A DNA stretch of 64,000 bases, taken from assembly GCF_016921115.1 (NCBI RefSeq), contig NZ_JAFFZS010000004.1:271565-335564 (forward strand), given 5' to 3'. The notes under the pieces are model-generated. The model was not told the origin of the DNA. It saw nothing but the letters and a program-made list of their open reading frames with translations, and made no database searches. The stretch comes from Streptomyces actuosus. Its GTDB lineage: Bacteria; Actinomycetota; Actinomycetes; Streptomycetales; Streptomycetaceae. A program made the position numbers and the translations under genes. Every line of letters starts with the position of its first letter. The stretch's first letter is position 1. Shown piece after piece: positions 51,979 to 60,987 of the stretch.

Positions 51979-53766
51979 CTATCCTGCCTTCTCCTCCCGG
52001 AAGAGGGCGAGGGCCGTGTTGACCAGGCCGATGTGGCTGAAGGCCTGTGGGAAGTTGCCCAGCTGCCGTCCGGCCGCCGGGTCGTACTCCTCGGACAGCA
52101 GGCCCACGTCGTTGGCGAGGCCCACCAGTCGCTCGAACAGCTGCCTGGCCTCCTTCGTGCGGCCCGTGGCGTGCAGCGCGTCGGCGAGCCAGAAGGAGCA
52201 CACCAGGAACACGCCCTCGCCGCCGGGCAGCCCGTCCGCGGCCGTCCCGCCGGTGCCGTAGCGGCGCAGGAAGCCGTTGTGGTCCAGTTCGGCCCGGACG
52301 GCCTCGATCGTGCCGGTCACCCGCGGGTCGTCGTAGGGCAGGAAGCCCACGCGCGGGATGAGCAGCAGCGCCGCGTCCAGCTCCGCCGAACCGTAGGACT
52401 GGGTGAAGGTGTTGCGCTCGGCGTCGTAGCCCTTCTCGCACACCTCGCGGTGCACCTCGTCGCGCATCGCGCGCCAGCCGTCGAGGTCGCCCTCCAGCTG
52501 CGGATCGCTCTCCAGGGCGCGCACGGCCCGGTCGGCGGCCACCCAGACCATCACCTTGGAGTGCACGAACTGCCGCCGTCCGCCGCGCATCTCCCACAGC
52601 CCTTCGTCCGGCTGCCGCCAGTGGTGGCGCAGCCAGTCCATCAGCGCCACCTGTATCGCCCACATGTGCCGTCGGCTGGGCAGGCCCGAACTGCGTGCCA
52701 GCGCCAGCGAGTCCATCACCTCGCCGTACACGTCGAGCTGGAGCTGGCCGACCGCCTCGTTGCCGGTGCGTACGGGCTCGGAGCCGGCGAAACCGGACAG
52801 CCAGGCCAGTTCCGTCTCCGGCAGCCTGCGCTCGCCTCCGATGCCGTACATGATCTGCAGGTCGGCCGGGTCACCGGCGACCGCCCGCAGCAGCCAGTTC
52901 CGCCAGGCCTCGGCCTCCTCCTGGTAGCCGGACGCGAGCAGGGCTCCCAGGGTGAGGGTGGAGTCGCGCAGCCAGCAGTAGCGGTAGTCCCAGTTGCGCA
53001 CGCCGCCCATCTCCTCCGGCAGGGAGGTCGTCGGAGCGGCGACGATGCCGCCCGTGGGGGCGTGGGTCAGTGCCTTGAGCGTGATCAGCGAGCGGACGAC
53101 GGCGTCCCGGTACGGGCCGTCGTAGCGGCATCGCGACGCCCACGCCCGCCAGTCGTGGACGCTGCTGCGCAGTGCCTCGTAGGGGTCGACGAGAGCCGGC
53201 CGCGGCTCGTGCGAGGGGTGCCAGGTCAGGACGAACGCGACCTTCTCGCCCTCGGCGACGGTGAACTCCGCGTGCGTGGCGAAGTCCTCGCCCCAGGCCC
53301 GGACCTCCGGCTCGCTGCGCAGCCAGACCGAGTCGGGCCCGGCGACGGCGACGCGGTGGCCGTCGATCCGCCGCATCCACGGGACGACCGAACCGTAGTC
53401 GAAGCGCAGACGGAGCGTGCTGCGCACGGTGACCCGGCCGCTCAGCCCCTCCACGATGCGTACGACGTCCGGTGCGCGGTCGCGCTGCGGCATCAGGTCC
53501 GTCACGCGCACCGATCCCTCGGGCGTGTCCCACTCGGTGTCCAGAACGAGGGTGTCGCGGCGGTAGGCGCGCCGGGTGCAGGGGCTGTCGGCGTCCTTGG
53601 GGGCGATCCGCCAGTGCCCGTTGCCGTCGTCGCCCAGCAGCCGCGCGAAGCAGGCGGGGGAGTCGAAGCGGGGCAGGCAGAGCCAGTCCACGGAGCCGTC
53701 CCGGCCGACGAGCGCCGCGGTCTGCTCGTCGCCGATGAGCGCGAAGTCCTCGATGCATGGATCCAC
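51979..53766 (-). CDS. Glycoside hydrolase family 15 protein (glucoamylase/trehalase-like)
   Basis: The 595-residue cytoplasmic protein has an N-terminal beta-sandwich (IEDFALIGDEQTAALVGRDG, VDWLCLPRFDSPACF) and a C-terminal (alpha/alpha)6 barrel: LPEEMGGVRNWDYRYCWLRD (acid Glu/Asp region), LQLDVYGEVMDSLALAR, WRQPDEGLWEMRGGRRQFVH (catalytic Glu region) and YGTGGTAADGLPGGEGVFLV. Actinobacterial homologues include trehalases and alpha-glucosidases; trehalose is a likely substrate. The start is uncertain: GTG 53766 fits where the family begins, while an in-frame start at 53889 would add a low-complexity repeat-rich extension. Confidence 0.9.
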   Translation of the reverse strand: MDPCIEDFALIGDEQTAALVGRDGSVDWLCLPRFDSPACFARLLGDDGNGHWRIAPKDADSPCTRRAYRRDTLVLDTEWDTPEGSVRVTDLMPQRDRAPDVVRIVEGLSGRVTVRSTLRLRFDYGSVVPWMRRIDGHRVAVAGPDSVWLRSEPEVRAWGEDFATHAEFTVAEGEKVAFVLTWHPSHEPRPALVDPYEALRSSVHDWRAWASRCRYDGPYRDAVVRSLITLKALTHAPTGGIVAAPTTSLPEEMGGVRNWDYRYCWLRDSTLTLGALLASGYQEEAEAWRNWLLRAVAGDPADLQIMYGIGGERRLPETELAWLSGFAGSEPVRTGNEAVGQLQLDVYGEVMDSLALARSSGLPSRRHMWAIQVALMDWLRHHWRQPDEGLWEMRGGRRQFVHSKVMVWVAADRAVRALESDPQLEGDLDGWRAMRDEVHREVCEKGYDAERNTFTQSYGSAELDAALLLIPRVGFLPYDDPRVTGTIEAVRAELDHNGFLRRYGTGGTAADGLPGGEGVFLVCSFWLADALHATGRTKEARQLFERLVGLANDVGLLSEEYDPAAGRQLGNFPQAFSHIGLVNTALALFREEKAG

Positions 53767-53993
53767 GCCGAGCACGTTCCCGCGGACGCGGTCGGCAATC
53801 CGGGCACGACCCGCCGACGGGTCCGGCCGAGTGCCTCGACCGGGTCCGGGCGGGTCCTCCGACCGGCCGACGGGACCTGTCGTGAGCACGTCCGCCGACG
53901 GGTCCGGGCGGAATCGGGCGTGATCCGGCCGGCCGAGGAGGCGCGGCGCGACCGGCAGTGAGCGGCAGGGCCGGGGCCGGGGCGCCCGGTGGC

Positions 53994-54785
53994 TCAGACC
54001 GCCGCCGGTGCCGACTCCGCCGGCCGCTTCGCCGCCGCCTCGCGGCGTTCCCGTGCCTCACGGCGGGCCAGGACGAACCATCCCACGGGCACCCCCGCGG
54101 CGAACAGCCACCACTGGATGGCGTACGCGTAGTTCAACGGGGCGTTCTCCTTGCCCGGCCTGCCGATCAGCTCCGGAGTGCCGTCCTTCGGCTCCGGCGC
54201 GGTCAGGACGACGTACCCGCCGAGCACCGGGCTGCCGAGGCGCCGCGCCTCCTGCTCGCTGTCGATCAGCATGGCCTGCCGGTCCGGCAGGCCCTTGACG
54301 TCCTTGATGCCGCTCGCCTCGGTCGTCTCGTCCGGCATCAGCCGCCCGGTCACGGTCACCTCGCCGCGCGGCGGGGCGGGGATCTCCGGGAACGCCGTCT
54401 GGCTCGGGCCGTCGGCGGGGATCCAGCCGCGGTCGACCAGCACCACTGTGCCGTCCTTCAGGACGAACGGGGTGAGGACGTGGAAGCCGACCTTGTCGTC
54501 GGCGTTGACCCGCCGCCGGACCACGACCTCGTGCGCGGTGTCGAAGCGGCCCTCGGCGGACACGGTGCGATACCGCTGGAGCCGGGTCACGGCATGCCCC
54601 GGGGAGGTCAGCGACTCCACGGGCACCGGATCGGCCTTCAGCGCGTCGGAGACGAGCTGGTTGCGTGCGCTGCGCTCGTCGTAGCGGTGCATCTGCCAGA
54701 TGCCCAGCCTGATCATCGTGGGGATGAGCAGCAGGGCGACCAGCGTGAGGATCACCCACTGCCGGGACAACAGGAAGCGGTACAC
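53994..54785 (-). CDS. SURF1-family cytochrome oxidase assembly protein
   Basis: The 263-residue membrane protein has two helices (about 9-28: WVILTLVALLLIPTMIRLGI; about 226-246: WWLFAAGVPVGWFVLARR) enclosing an external domain with GIWQMHRYDER, RYRTVSAEGRFD, VLVDRGWIPADGPSQT and ENAPLNYAYAIQWWLF, the typical SURF1 ends. It assists haem insertion into cytochrome c oxidase subunit I. The GTG start at 54785. The C-terminal 25 residues are a charged Ala-rich tail. Confidence 0.92.
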   Translation of the reverse strand: MYRFLLSRQWVILTLVALLLIPTMIRLGIWQMHRYDERSARNQLVSDALKADPVPVESLTSPGHAVTRLQRYRTVSAEGRFDTAHEVVVRRRVNADDKVGFHVLTPFVLKDGTVVLVDRGWIPADGPSQTAFPEIPAPPRGEVTVTGRLMPDETTEASGIKDVKGLPDRQAMLIDSEQEARRLGSPVLGGYVVLTAPEPKDGTPELIGRPGKENAPLNYAYAIQWWLFAAGVPVGWFVLARREARERREAAAKRPAESAPAAV

Positions 54786-54845
54786 CCCACGACCGTACCT
54801 CCCGGTCGCGGGGTGCCCTCAGGGGGGTGGGGGACGGCCGGGCGG

Positions 54846-55079
54846 TCAGACCCGGTCGACGATGCCCGCGGTCCCCTCCGCGCGGGCGCAGTGGGCACCG
54901 CAGTACCAGTGGCCGTCGACGTCGACGCCCTGGCCGATGATCTGCACCCGGCAGTGCTCGCAGATGGGGGCCATGCGGTGGATCGCACAGGAGAAGCAGT
55001 CGAAGACGTGGACCGCTCCCTGGGCGTGCACCTCGAAGGTCATTCCATAGTCATTTCCGCAAACTTCGCATCTCGCCAT
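54846..55079 (-). CDS. Small zinc-ribbon protein
   Basis: The 77-residue protein has eight Cys at 4, 7, 28, 31, 40, 43, 60 and 64 in the pattern MARCEVCGNDYGM, VFDCFSCAIHRM, APICEHCRVQIIG and HWYCGAHCARA. Two zinc sites are likely. Similar proteins are common single genes in actinomycetes, with unknown role, perhaps nucleic-acid or protein binding. The ATG at 55079 is the only fitting start. It lies 60 bases upstream of the SURF1 start on the same strand. Confidence 0.85.
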   Translation of the reverse strand: MARCEVCGNDYGMTFEVHAQGAVHVFDCFSCAIHRMAPICEHCRVQIIGQGVDVDGHWYCGAHCARAEGTAGIVDRV

Positions 55080-55227
55080 GGGCCACAGGGTGGGCCGTCG
55101 GCGGGGGCGGGGCGAGCGGGCGCCGGGCGAGTCGCGTCGCGTTCACCCGCCCGGACGGGTCCGTGTCCGGGTGCCGGTGCCCGTCCGCCGTACGGGTCGG
55201 CGCGGCTCGGTGCCCGGGTTCCGGCGC

Positions 55228-56211
55228 TCACCCGTCCGCGGGCTCCACGTCCGTCAGCAGTTGCCCGAACGCCGCCTCGTCGACGACCGGCGTCCCGTAC
55301 TGCCGCGCCTTGACCGCCTTCGACGTGCCCGAATCGGGGTCGTTGGTCACCAGCAGGCTGGTCAGCCGGGACAGGCTGGTCGAGACGTGCAGCCCCGCCT
55401 CGGTCGCACGGTCCTCCAGCAGCTCCCGCTCGACCGAGGTGTCCCCGGAGAACGCCACGCGCATGCCCTGCTTGAGCCGCCCGCCCACCCCGTACCGTCC
55501 CGGGTTGGGGTAGGGGCAGGCGGGCCGTTTCCGGGCCGGACGCCATCCGCCCCCGCCGCCGTGTCCGCCCCCCTGCCGGCCGATGAGCGGCGCGGGCCGG
55601 TCGTACCACTCCGTCAGGGGCCGGCACTCGTGCAGCGGCAGCCGCACGCCGCCGGCCGCGGCGGCCCGCAGGCTGGGGCGGAACGCCTCCGCCAGCACGC
55701 GCGCGTCGTCCAGGGCGTGGTGCGCCCGCCGCTGCACCACGCCGAAGTGCGCCGCGAGGGTCTCCAGCTTGTGGTTGGGCAGCGGCAGTGCCAGCGTCTT
55801 GGACAGCGCGATCGTGCACAGCCGCTGCCTGACCGGCGCCTCCCGGTTCGCGCGCGCGTACTCCCGGGCGATCATCTGCCAGTCGAAGACGGCGTTGTGC
55901 GCGACGAGCACCCGCCCCTCCAGGCGGCGCGCGAACTCCTCGGCGACGTCGCCGAAGAGGGGCGCCCCTTCCAAGGCCTCGCTCGTCAGGCCGTGGATCC
56001 ACACCGGGCCGGGGTCCCGCTCGGGGTTGACCGTCGTGTACCAGTGGTCCTCGACCTCGCCGCGCGCGTCCAGCCGGTACACGGCCGCGGAGATGATCCG
56101 GTCGTCCCTGGCCAGGCCGGTGGTCTCCACATCGACGACCGCGTATCCCGGGGGGTACGCGGCCGGCCACTCGGTGGGGGAGGACGCTGCGGTCGTGCGG
56201 TCTTCGAGCAT
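55228..56211 (-). CDS. DEDDh 3'-5' exonuclease with C-terminal BRCT domain
   Basis: The 327-residue cytoplasmic protein has a DNA polymerase III epsilon-like exonuclease (about 20-185): YAVVDVETTGLARDD (Exo I), VLVAHNAVFDWQMI (Exo II) and RRAHHALDDARVLAEAF (Exo III with His and Asp). After a Gly-rich linker, a BRCT domain (about 243-320: GMRVAFSGDTSVERELLEDR, TSLLVTNDPDSGTSKAVKAR) follows. This pairing is known in Streptomyces exonucleases and suggests a DNA-repair role with a protein or DNA-end binding module. Confidence 0.93.
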   Translation of the reverse strand: MLEDRTTAASSPTEWPAAYPPGYAVVDVETTGLARDDRIISAAVYRLDARGEVEDHWYTTVNPERDPGPVWIHGLTSEALEGAPLFGDVAEEFARRLEGRVLVAHNAVFDWQMIAREYARANREAPVRQRLCTIALSKTLALPLPNHKLETLAAHFGVVQRRAHHALDDARVLAEAFRPSLRAAAAGGVRLPLHECRPLTEWYDRPAPLIGRQGGGHGGGGGWRPARKRPACPYPNPGRYGVGGRLKQGMRVAFSGDTSVERELLEDRATEAGLHVSTSLSRLTSLLVTNDPDSGTSKAVKARQYGTPVVDEAAFGQLLTDVEPADG

Positions 56212-56383
56212 GGTCCCTGAGGATACGGGCCGGGGCCGACAGCCCGGGCCGCGCGTCCGGCACGTCCGGCGGCCGCAAGAGGACCGCTGCGCAGGGGAGT
56301 TCGCCCGATGTGTCCCTTTTGGTCAGCCTGGGGAGGGGCGTCGCTGCGGCACGGGCCCGCCGTCCGGTGTCATCCTCGGTGCC

Positions 56384-57094
56384 GTGACGGAACCCACGCA
56401 TGACGAGGCGCACGGCGGTGCGCTCGGCAGCCGGCTGAACTGGCTGCGCGCCGCGGTCCTCGGCGCCAACGACGGCATCGTGTCCACCGCGGGCCTGGTC
56501 GTCGGCGTCGCCGGCGCCACGGACGACCGCTCGGCGCTGCTGACGGCGGGTCTGGCCGGACTGCTGGCCGGGTCGATGTCGATGGCGGCCGGCGAGTACG
56601 TGTCGGTGTCGACGCAGCGCGACTCGGAGAAGGCTGCTCTGGCACTGGAGAAGCGGGAGTTGCACGAGCAGCCGGACGAGGAACTCGCCGAACTCACCCA
56701 ACTCCTGGAGGACCGGGGCCTGTCCACGGCGGTGGCCAGAGAGGCCGCCCGGCAGCTGACCGAACGCGACGCACTGCGGGCGCACGCGCGCGTGGAGCTC
56801 GGCATCGACCCCGACGAGCTGACGAACCCCTGGCACGCCGCCTGGGCGAGCTTCCTCGCCTTCACCGTGGGTGCCCTGCTGCCTCTGCTGGCCATCGTGC
56901 TGCCCCCCGCGGACTGGCGGCTGCCGGTCACCGTCCTCTCCGTGCTGGCCGCCCTCGTCCTCACCGGCTGGAGCAGCGCCCGACTCGGCGCGGCTCTCCC
57001 CGGCCGCGCGGTGCTGCGCAACGTCGGGGGCGGCGCCCTGGCGATGGGGGTGACGTATGCCGTCGGGAGCGTTCTGAGCGCGGCGGGAGTGTGA
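56384..57094 (+). CDS. VIT1/CCC1-family membrane transporter
   Basis: The 236-residue protein has the N-terminal LNWLRAAVLGANDGIVSTAG and GLLAGSMSMAAGEYVSVSTQ signatures of the VIT1/CCC1 iron/manganese transporters, a cytosolic charged stretch (ALEKRELHEQPDEELAELTQ) that in vacuolar homologues binds metal, then three C-terminal helices (about 150-236). It probably exports Fe(II) or Mn(II). GTG 56384 follows a GGTG-rich stretch without a strong ribosome site, so the start is tentative. Confidence 0.9.
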   Translation: MTEPTHDEAHGGALGSRLNWLRAAVLGANDGIVSTAGLVVGVAGATDDRSALLTAGLAGLLAGSMSMAAGEYVSVSTQRDSEKAALALEKRELHEQPDEELAELTQLLEDRGLSTAVAREAARQLTERDALRAHARVELGIDPDELTNPWHAAWASFLAFTVGALLPLLAIVLPPADWRLPVTVLSVLAALVLTGWSSARLGAALPGRAVLRNVGGGALAMGVTYAVGSVLSAAGV

Positions 57095-57284
57095 CACGCC
57101 GGCCCGCGCCCCCTTCCCCTCCCCTTCGCCTCCCTTTCCCTCCACGCGCCCCTGGGCGCGCGGCGTGCTCCGGCGTGCGCCGAGCCCCCCGGGCGTGCGC
57201 CGCGCCTGGTGCGGCGTACGGTGAAAGGCGCCCGGCGATCCCGGGCGCAGGTACGACCCCGAACGCACGAGAAGGATCCTCGCC

Positions 57285-58328
57285 ATGCGCGCCACCACCA
57301 TCCACGCCCCGTACGACATGCGCGTGGAGGACGTGCCCGAGCCCGTCGTGCAGTTGCCCACCGACGCCGTCGTGCGGGTGCTGCGGTCCTGCATCTGCGG
57401 CAGCGACCTGTGGGCGTACCGCGGCGAGGCGGCCCGGCAGCCCGGCCAGCGCATCGGGCACGAGTTCCTCGGTGTCGTGGAGGAGGCCGGCTCCGAGGTG
57501 GCCACCGTGCGCCGCGGTGATCTTGTCGTCGCGCCGTTCGTGTGGTCCGACGGCGTCTGCGACCACTGCCGCGAGGGGCTCACCACCTCCTGCGAGCACG
57601 GCGGCTTCTGGGGCTCCCTCGGCTCCGACGGTGGTCAGGGCGAGGCCGTCCGCGTCCCCTTCGCCGACGGCACCCTGGTCCCGCTGCCCAAGGACGCGGC
57701 GTCCGACGACCGCCTGCTGTCGGCGCTGCTGACCCTGTCCGACGTGCTCGGTACCGGCCACCACGCCGCCGTCGGCGCCGGGGCCCGCCCGGGCGCCACG
57801 GTCGCGGTCGTCGGCGACGGGGCCGTCGGTCTGTGCGCGGTGCTGGCGGCCCGCCGGCTCGGCGCCGAGCGCATCATCGCCCTGGGGCGGCACGAGGCCC
57901 GTACCGACATCGCGCGCCGCTTCGGCGCCACGGACGTCGTCGCCGAGCGCGGGGAAGCGGCCGTCGAGGCGGTTCGCGAACTCACCCGCGGGCAGGGCGC
58001 CCACGCGGTGGTCGAGGCCGTCGGCACCGAACAGTCCATGCGCACGGCGGTCGGCATCGCGCGCGACGGCGGCGCGATCGGCTTCGTCGGCGTGCCGCAC
58101 GGCAGCGGCACCGGGCTCGACCTCGGTGTCATGTTCAACCGGAACATCGGACTGCGCGGCGGTGTGGCACCGGTCCGCACCTACATCCCCGAGCTGCTGC
58201 CCGACGTGCTGGAGGGGCGCATCGACCCCTCGCCCGTCTTCGACATGACCGTGGGCCTGGAGGACGTGCCCGCGGGCTACAAGGCGATGGACGAGCGCAC
58301 CGCGCTGAAGGTGCTCGTCACCGGCTGA
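57285..58328 (+). CDS. Zinc-dependent alcohol dehydrogenase family protein
   Basis: The 347-residue medium-chain dehydrogenase has catalytic-zinc ligands in LRSCICGSDLWAYRG and GQRIGHEFLGVVEEAG, a structural-zinc-like cluster CDHCREGLTTSCEHGG and the NAD(P) fold VAVVGDGAVGLCAVLAARRL. The His-rich DVLGTGHHAA segment is typical of the class. The substrate alcohol or aldehyde is unknown. ATG 57285 has GAGAAGG upstream. The stop is followed by 116 GC-rich bases before the convergent CopD gene. Confidence 0.93.
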   Translation: MRATTIHAPYDMRVEDVPEPVVQLPTDAVVRVLRSCICGSDLWAYRGEAARQPGQRIGHEFLGVVEEAGSEVATVRRGDLVVAPFVWSDGVCDHCREGLTTSCEHGGFWGSLGSDGGQGEAVRVPFADGTLVPLPKDAASDDRLLSALLTLSDVLGTGHHAAVGAGARPGATVAVVGDGAVGLCAVLAARRLGAERIIALGRHEARTDIARRFGATDVVAERGEAAVEAVRELTRGQGAHAVVEAVGTEQSMRTAVGIARDGGAIGFVGVPHGSGTGLDLGVMFNRNIGLRGGVAPVRTYIPELLPDVLEGRIDPSPVFDMTVGLEDVPAGYKAMDERTALKVLVTG

Positions 58329-58444
58329 GCCTCACCGGGCGGCCCCGGCCGCCCCGCCCCGGGCACCACCCGGCCTCTCCGCGCCCGTGCCGGAGCCGCT
58401 CCTGGCCCGCCCGCCGTCCGGCACGTGACCGGGCGGCCGGGCCG

Positions 58445-59452
58445 TCACCACCGGATGGGCAGCGGGAGCGCCGTGAGCAGCCCCGACGCGGCCACCACCA
58501 GGCCCAGCAGGACGACTTCGGCCCGGGCGGGGGAGCAGGCGGTCAGCGGGTCGGCCGCGCGGGCCAGCCGCATCCGCGCCCACAGGGCCAGCAGGATGAC
58601 GGCGGCCACGAGGAACACCTTCGCCAGCAGGGTGCGCCCGTACGCCGTGGCGGTCAGCTGGTCGAGGATCGTGTCCGCGGGCATGCGGCGCAGCGAACTG
58701 AGCACCCCGGTCGCGGTGATCGCCGCCAGGAGAACGACCGCCACGCGCGCGTACATGCCGAGGAGTGCGGCCCCCGCCGAACCCCCGCGCCACCGTCCGA
58801 TCGTACGCAGCACGCACAGCAGCCCGCCCACCCACAGGGCCGCGCACGTCAGATGTACCAGCGTCAGTGCGGAGCCGACCGGCGGCGTGTGCTCGGTCCC
58901 CGGGTGGGCGCGCAGCGCCTCCGCGGCGACGACCGCCGCCAGCGGCCACACCTGCCTGCCGGGCCGGCTCGACACGGCGCACAGCCCCACCAGCAGGAAC
59001 GCATTGACCTCCAGCAGCGCCAGCTTGCCGTCGCGGGTGGCGTACAGGCCGCCGACGTCGATCTGGCCGAGGTCGTGCGGCACCAGATTGCCGGTCGCCA
59101 CCACCGAGGCGAGCCCCAGTGCGGCGACGAACCCGGCGCCCGCCGCGTACGCGGCCCAGCTGCGCGGCCGTTCCCCGGGCGCCTCGGGCACCCGCCGCAC
59201 CAACCGCGCCGTGAACAACTCGCCCGCCGGGACGCACACCGCCGCGAACAGCACCGTCCGCAGCAGGGCGATGCCGGCCGTCCCCGGGGCAGGCGCCTCG
59301 CCGGTGTCGTGCAGCGCGGCGGAGGGGCCGAGCAGCGGGATCAGCGCGCCCAGGGTCACCAGGACCAGGACGGCGACGGCCCGGCCCGTGCCGCTGCGCC
59401 GCGCGGAGCCGCCGTCGGCGGCCGCTTCGGCAGTCGGTCGTGTCGACGTCAC
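58445..59452 (-). CDS. CopD-domain copper-related membrane protein
   Basis: The 335-residue polytopic protein has about eight hydrophobic segments. The C-terminal CopD region shows LTLVHLTCAALWVGGLLCVL, LLGMYARVAVVLLAAITATG and LTATAYGRTLLAKVFLVAAV, diagnostic of copper resistance protein D. No CopC domain is fused and no CopC gene is adjacent. It probably moves or senses copper at the membrane, inferred from family. GTG 59452 is preferred because GGGGAGG lies 8 bases upstream; an in-frame GTG at 59494 is the alternative. Confidence 0.87.
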   Translation of the reverse strand: MTSTRPTAEAAADGGSARRSGTGRAVAVLVLVTLGALIPLLGPSAALHDTGEAPAPGTAGIALLRTVLFAAVCVPAGELFTARLVRRVPEAPGERPRSWAAYAAGAGFVAALGLASVVATGNLVPHDLGQIDVGGLYATRDGKLALLEVNAFLLVGLCAVSSRPGRQVWPLAAVVAAEALRAHPGTEHTPPVGSALTLVHLTCAALWVGGLLCVLRTIGRWRGGSAGAALLGMYARVAVVLLAAITATGVLSSLRRMPADTILDQLTATAYGRTLLAKVFLVAAVILLALWARMRLARAADPLTACSPARAEVVLLGLVVAASGLLTALPLPIRW

Positions 59453-59552
59453 CCCACGATCCTCCCCAGGCGCCCGGGAAACGGGCAAGTTCACTGCGGC
59501 CGGCGGCCGATGGGCATGTCGCCCACGGGTACGCCGGCGCCTCCCGCGTCAC

Positions 59553-60944
59553 TCAGGACCAGCGCGCCGCGTCGGCACCCCACGGTCCCGGCGGGCGCAC
59601 CCAGCCGGCGGGTCCGTGCGCGAAGGTGAACGGCGGCAGCGCGTGTCGCAGCCGGCCGAGCGGGCTGTCGGTCTCGGTGAGCCAGCGGTCCGGGCCGTCG
59701 TACGTCTCCGCTCCCCGCGGGCCGGGCCCGCAGCTGCCCGTCAGCCAGGCCGCCGTGCGCGCGAGCGACAGCCGGACCAGGCGCGTGCCGCCCTCGGCCG
59801 ACTGCTCGGTGAGCGCGCGCAGCACGGCCGCCGCCAGCAGATAGCCAGTCCCGTGATCCAGGGCCTGCGCGGGCAGCGCGCCGGGCCGGTCGGCGGTGCC
59901 CTCCTCGGCCGCGATGCCGGTGGCGGCCTGCACCAGACTGTCGAAGCCCCTGCGGTGGGCCCACGGTCCGGCGGAACCCCATGCCGACAGCTGCGCCACC
60001 ACCAGGCCCGGACGCCGCTCCGCCAGCGCCTCGGGCGCGAGGCCGAACCGGTCCAGCGCGCCCGGCCGATAGCCGGTGACGACCACGTCGGCTGCGGCGA
60101 GCAGTTCCTCCAGCCGCGCACCGTCGCAGGCCAGGTCCAGCACCGCCGACCGTTTCCCGAAGCCGGTGTCGGCCTGCTGGCCCGGGAGTTCGGGCAGGTG
60201 CGGTGCGTCCAGGCGCAGCACGTCGGCGCCCAGCAGGGCGAGCGTGCGGGTGGCGACCGGGCCGGCGATGACCCGGGTGAGGTCCAGGACGCGCAGCCCG
60301 GCGGCGGGCAGCAGGGGTGTCCCGCCGAGCGGTTCGGGCACGCGTGCGTGCGTGGCGTCCAGTCGTACCCGCTCCACCAGCGGGACGCCGGCCAGTGCGC
60401 CGGCCTGGTCGTGCGCCGCCCACTCTCCGGGCGTGCGCACGGCGACGGCCAGGCCCCCGGCCGCGTACACGGCTTCCTCGGTCCGAAGGGCCGACCGTTC
60501 GGCGAGCACCGCCCCCACGGCGGACACGGTGTCCGTGTCGTCCCGAGCGTCCGCGTCGTCCGGGAGGCCGAGCGCGCCGAGCAGTCGCGCCCGGTGGTGC
60601 GGATAGTTGGCGTGGGTGCGCACCCACCCGTCGGCGGTGCGCCAGAACCGCGAGAGCGGCGCGAACGCCACCGGTGGGCGCCCGTCGACCCGCAGGTGCC
60701 GTTCGCCGGTGAACGCGGTGGCCACCGCCCCGTCGTCCACCCGCACCGCGGGCACCCCGGTGCGCCCGGCCCGGCGCGCCGCCAGCTCGGCGGCGGCCAG
60801 GGCGCAGGCACCGACGCACGCGCGGGCCAGCTCCCGCACGGGAAGGCGCGCCTCCAGCGCGCCCTCCCGCACCACGGTGGACGTCCGCGCGAGGAGGGAG
60901 GGATCGCCGCCCAGCGCGGACCACGCGAACTCGATGTCGGTCAT
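59553..60944 (-). CDS. CaiB/BaiF-type CoA-transferase with rearranged domain order
   Basis: In this 463-residue family III protein the usual N-terminal segment (AGLRVLDLTRVIAGPVATRT, LLGADVLRLDAP) begins only near residue 215. Before it come about 210 residues including RFWRTADGWVRTHANYPHHR, which look like the part that normally lies in the C-terminal half. It is therefore permuted or partly duplicated relative to standard 400-residue members. The usual role is CoA transfer between carboxylates. The start ATG 60944 has no ribosome binding site; two palindromes abut it. Confidence 0.85.
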   Translation of the reverse strand: MTDIEFAWSALGGDPSLLARTSTVVREGALEARLPVRELARACVGACALAAAELAARRAGRTGVPAVRVDDGAVATAFTGERHLRVDGRPPVAFAPLSRFWRTADGWVRTHANYPHHRARLLGALGLPDDADARDDTDTVSAVGAVLAERSALRTEEAVYAAGGLAVAVRTPGEWAAHDQAGALAGVPLVERVRLDATHARVPEPLGGTPLLPAAGLRVLDLTRVIAGPVATRTLALLGADVLRLDAPHLPELPGQQADTGFGKRSAVLDLACDGARLEELLAAADVVVTGYRPGALDRFGLAPEALAERRPGLVVAQLSAWGSAGPWAHRRGFDSLVQAATGIAAEEGTADRPGALPAQALDHGTGYLLAAAVLRALTEQSAEGGTRLVRLSLARTAAWLTGSCGPGPRGAETYDGPDRWLTETDSPLGRLRHALPPFTFAHGPAGWVRPPGPWGADAARWS

Positions 60945-60945
60945 G

Positions 60946-60976
60946 ACTGCACTATGCAGTATTGACCGAATCAATA
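60946..60976. promoter_or_regulatory. Two adjacent palindromes at the CoA-transferase start
   Basis: ACTGCA-cta-TGCAGT (60946-60960) and TATTGA-ccgaa-TCAATA (60960-60976) are both perfect inverted repeats, together covering the bases immediately before the start codon. On the minus strand a CATAGT hexamer 6 bases before the ATG would make a leaderless promoter. This suggests tight control of the gene. Confidence 0.55.
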
Positions 60977-60987
60977 TGAGGGCCGGC

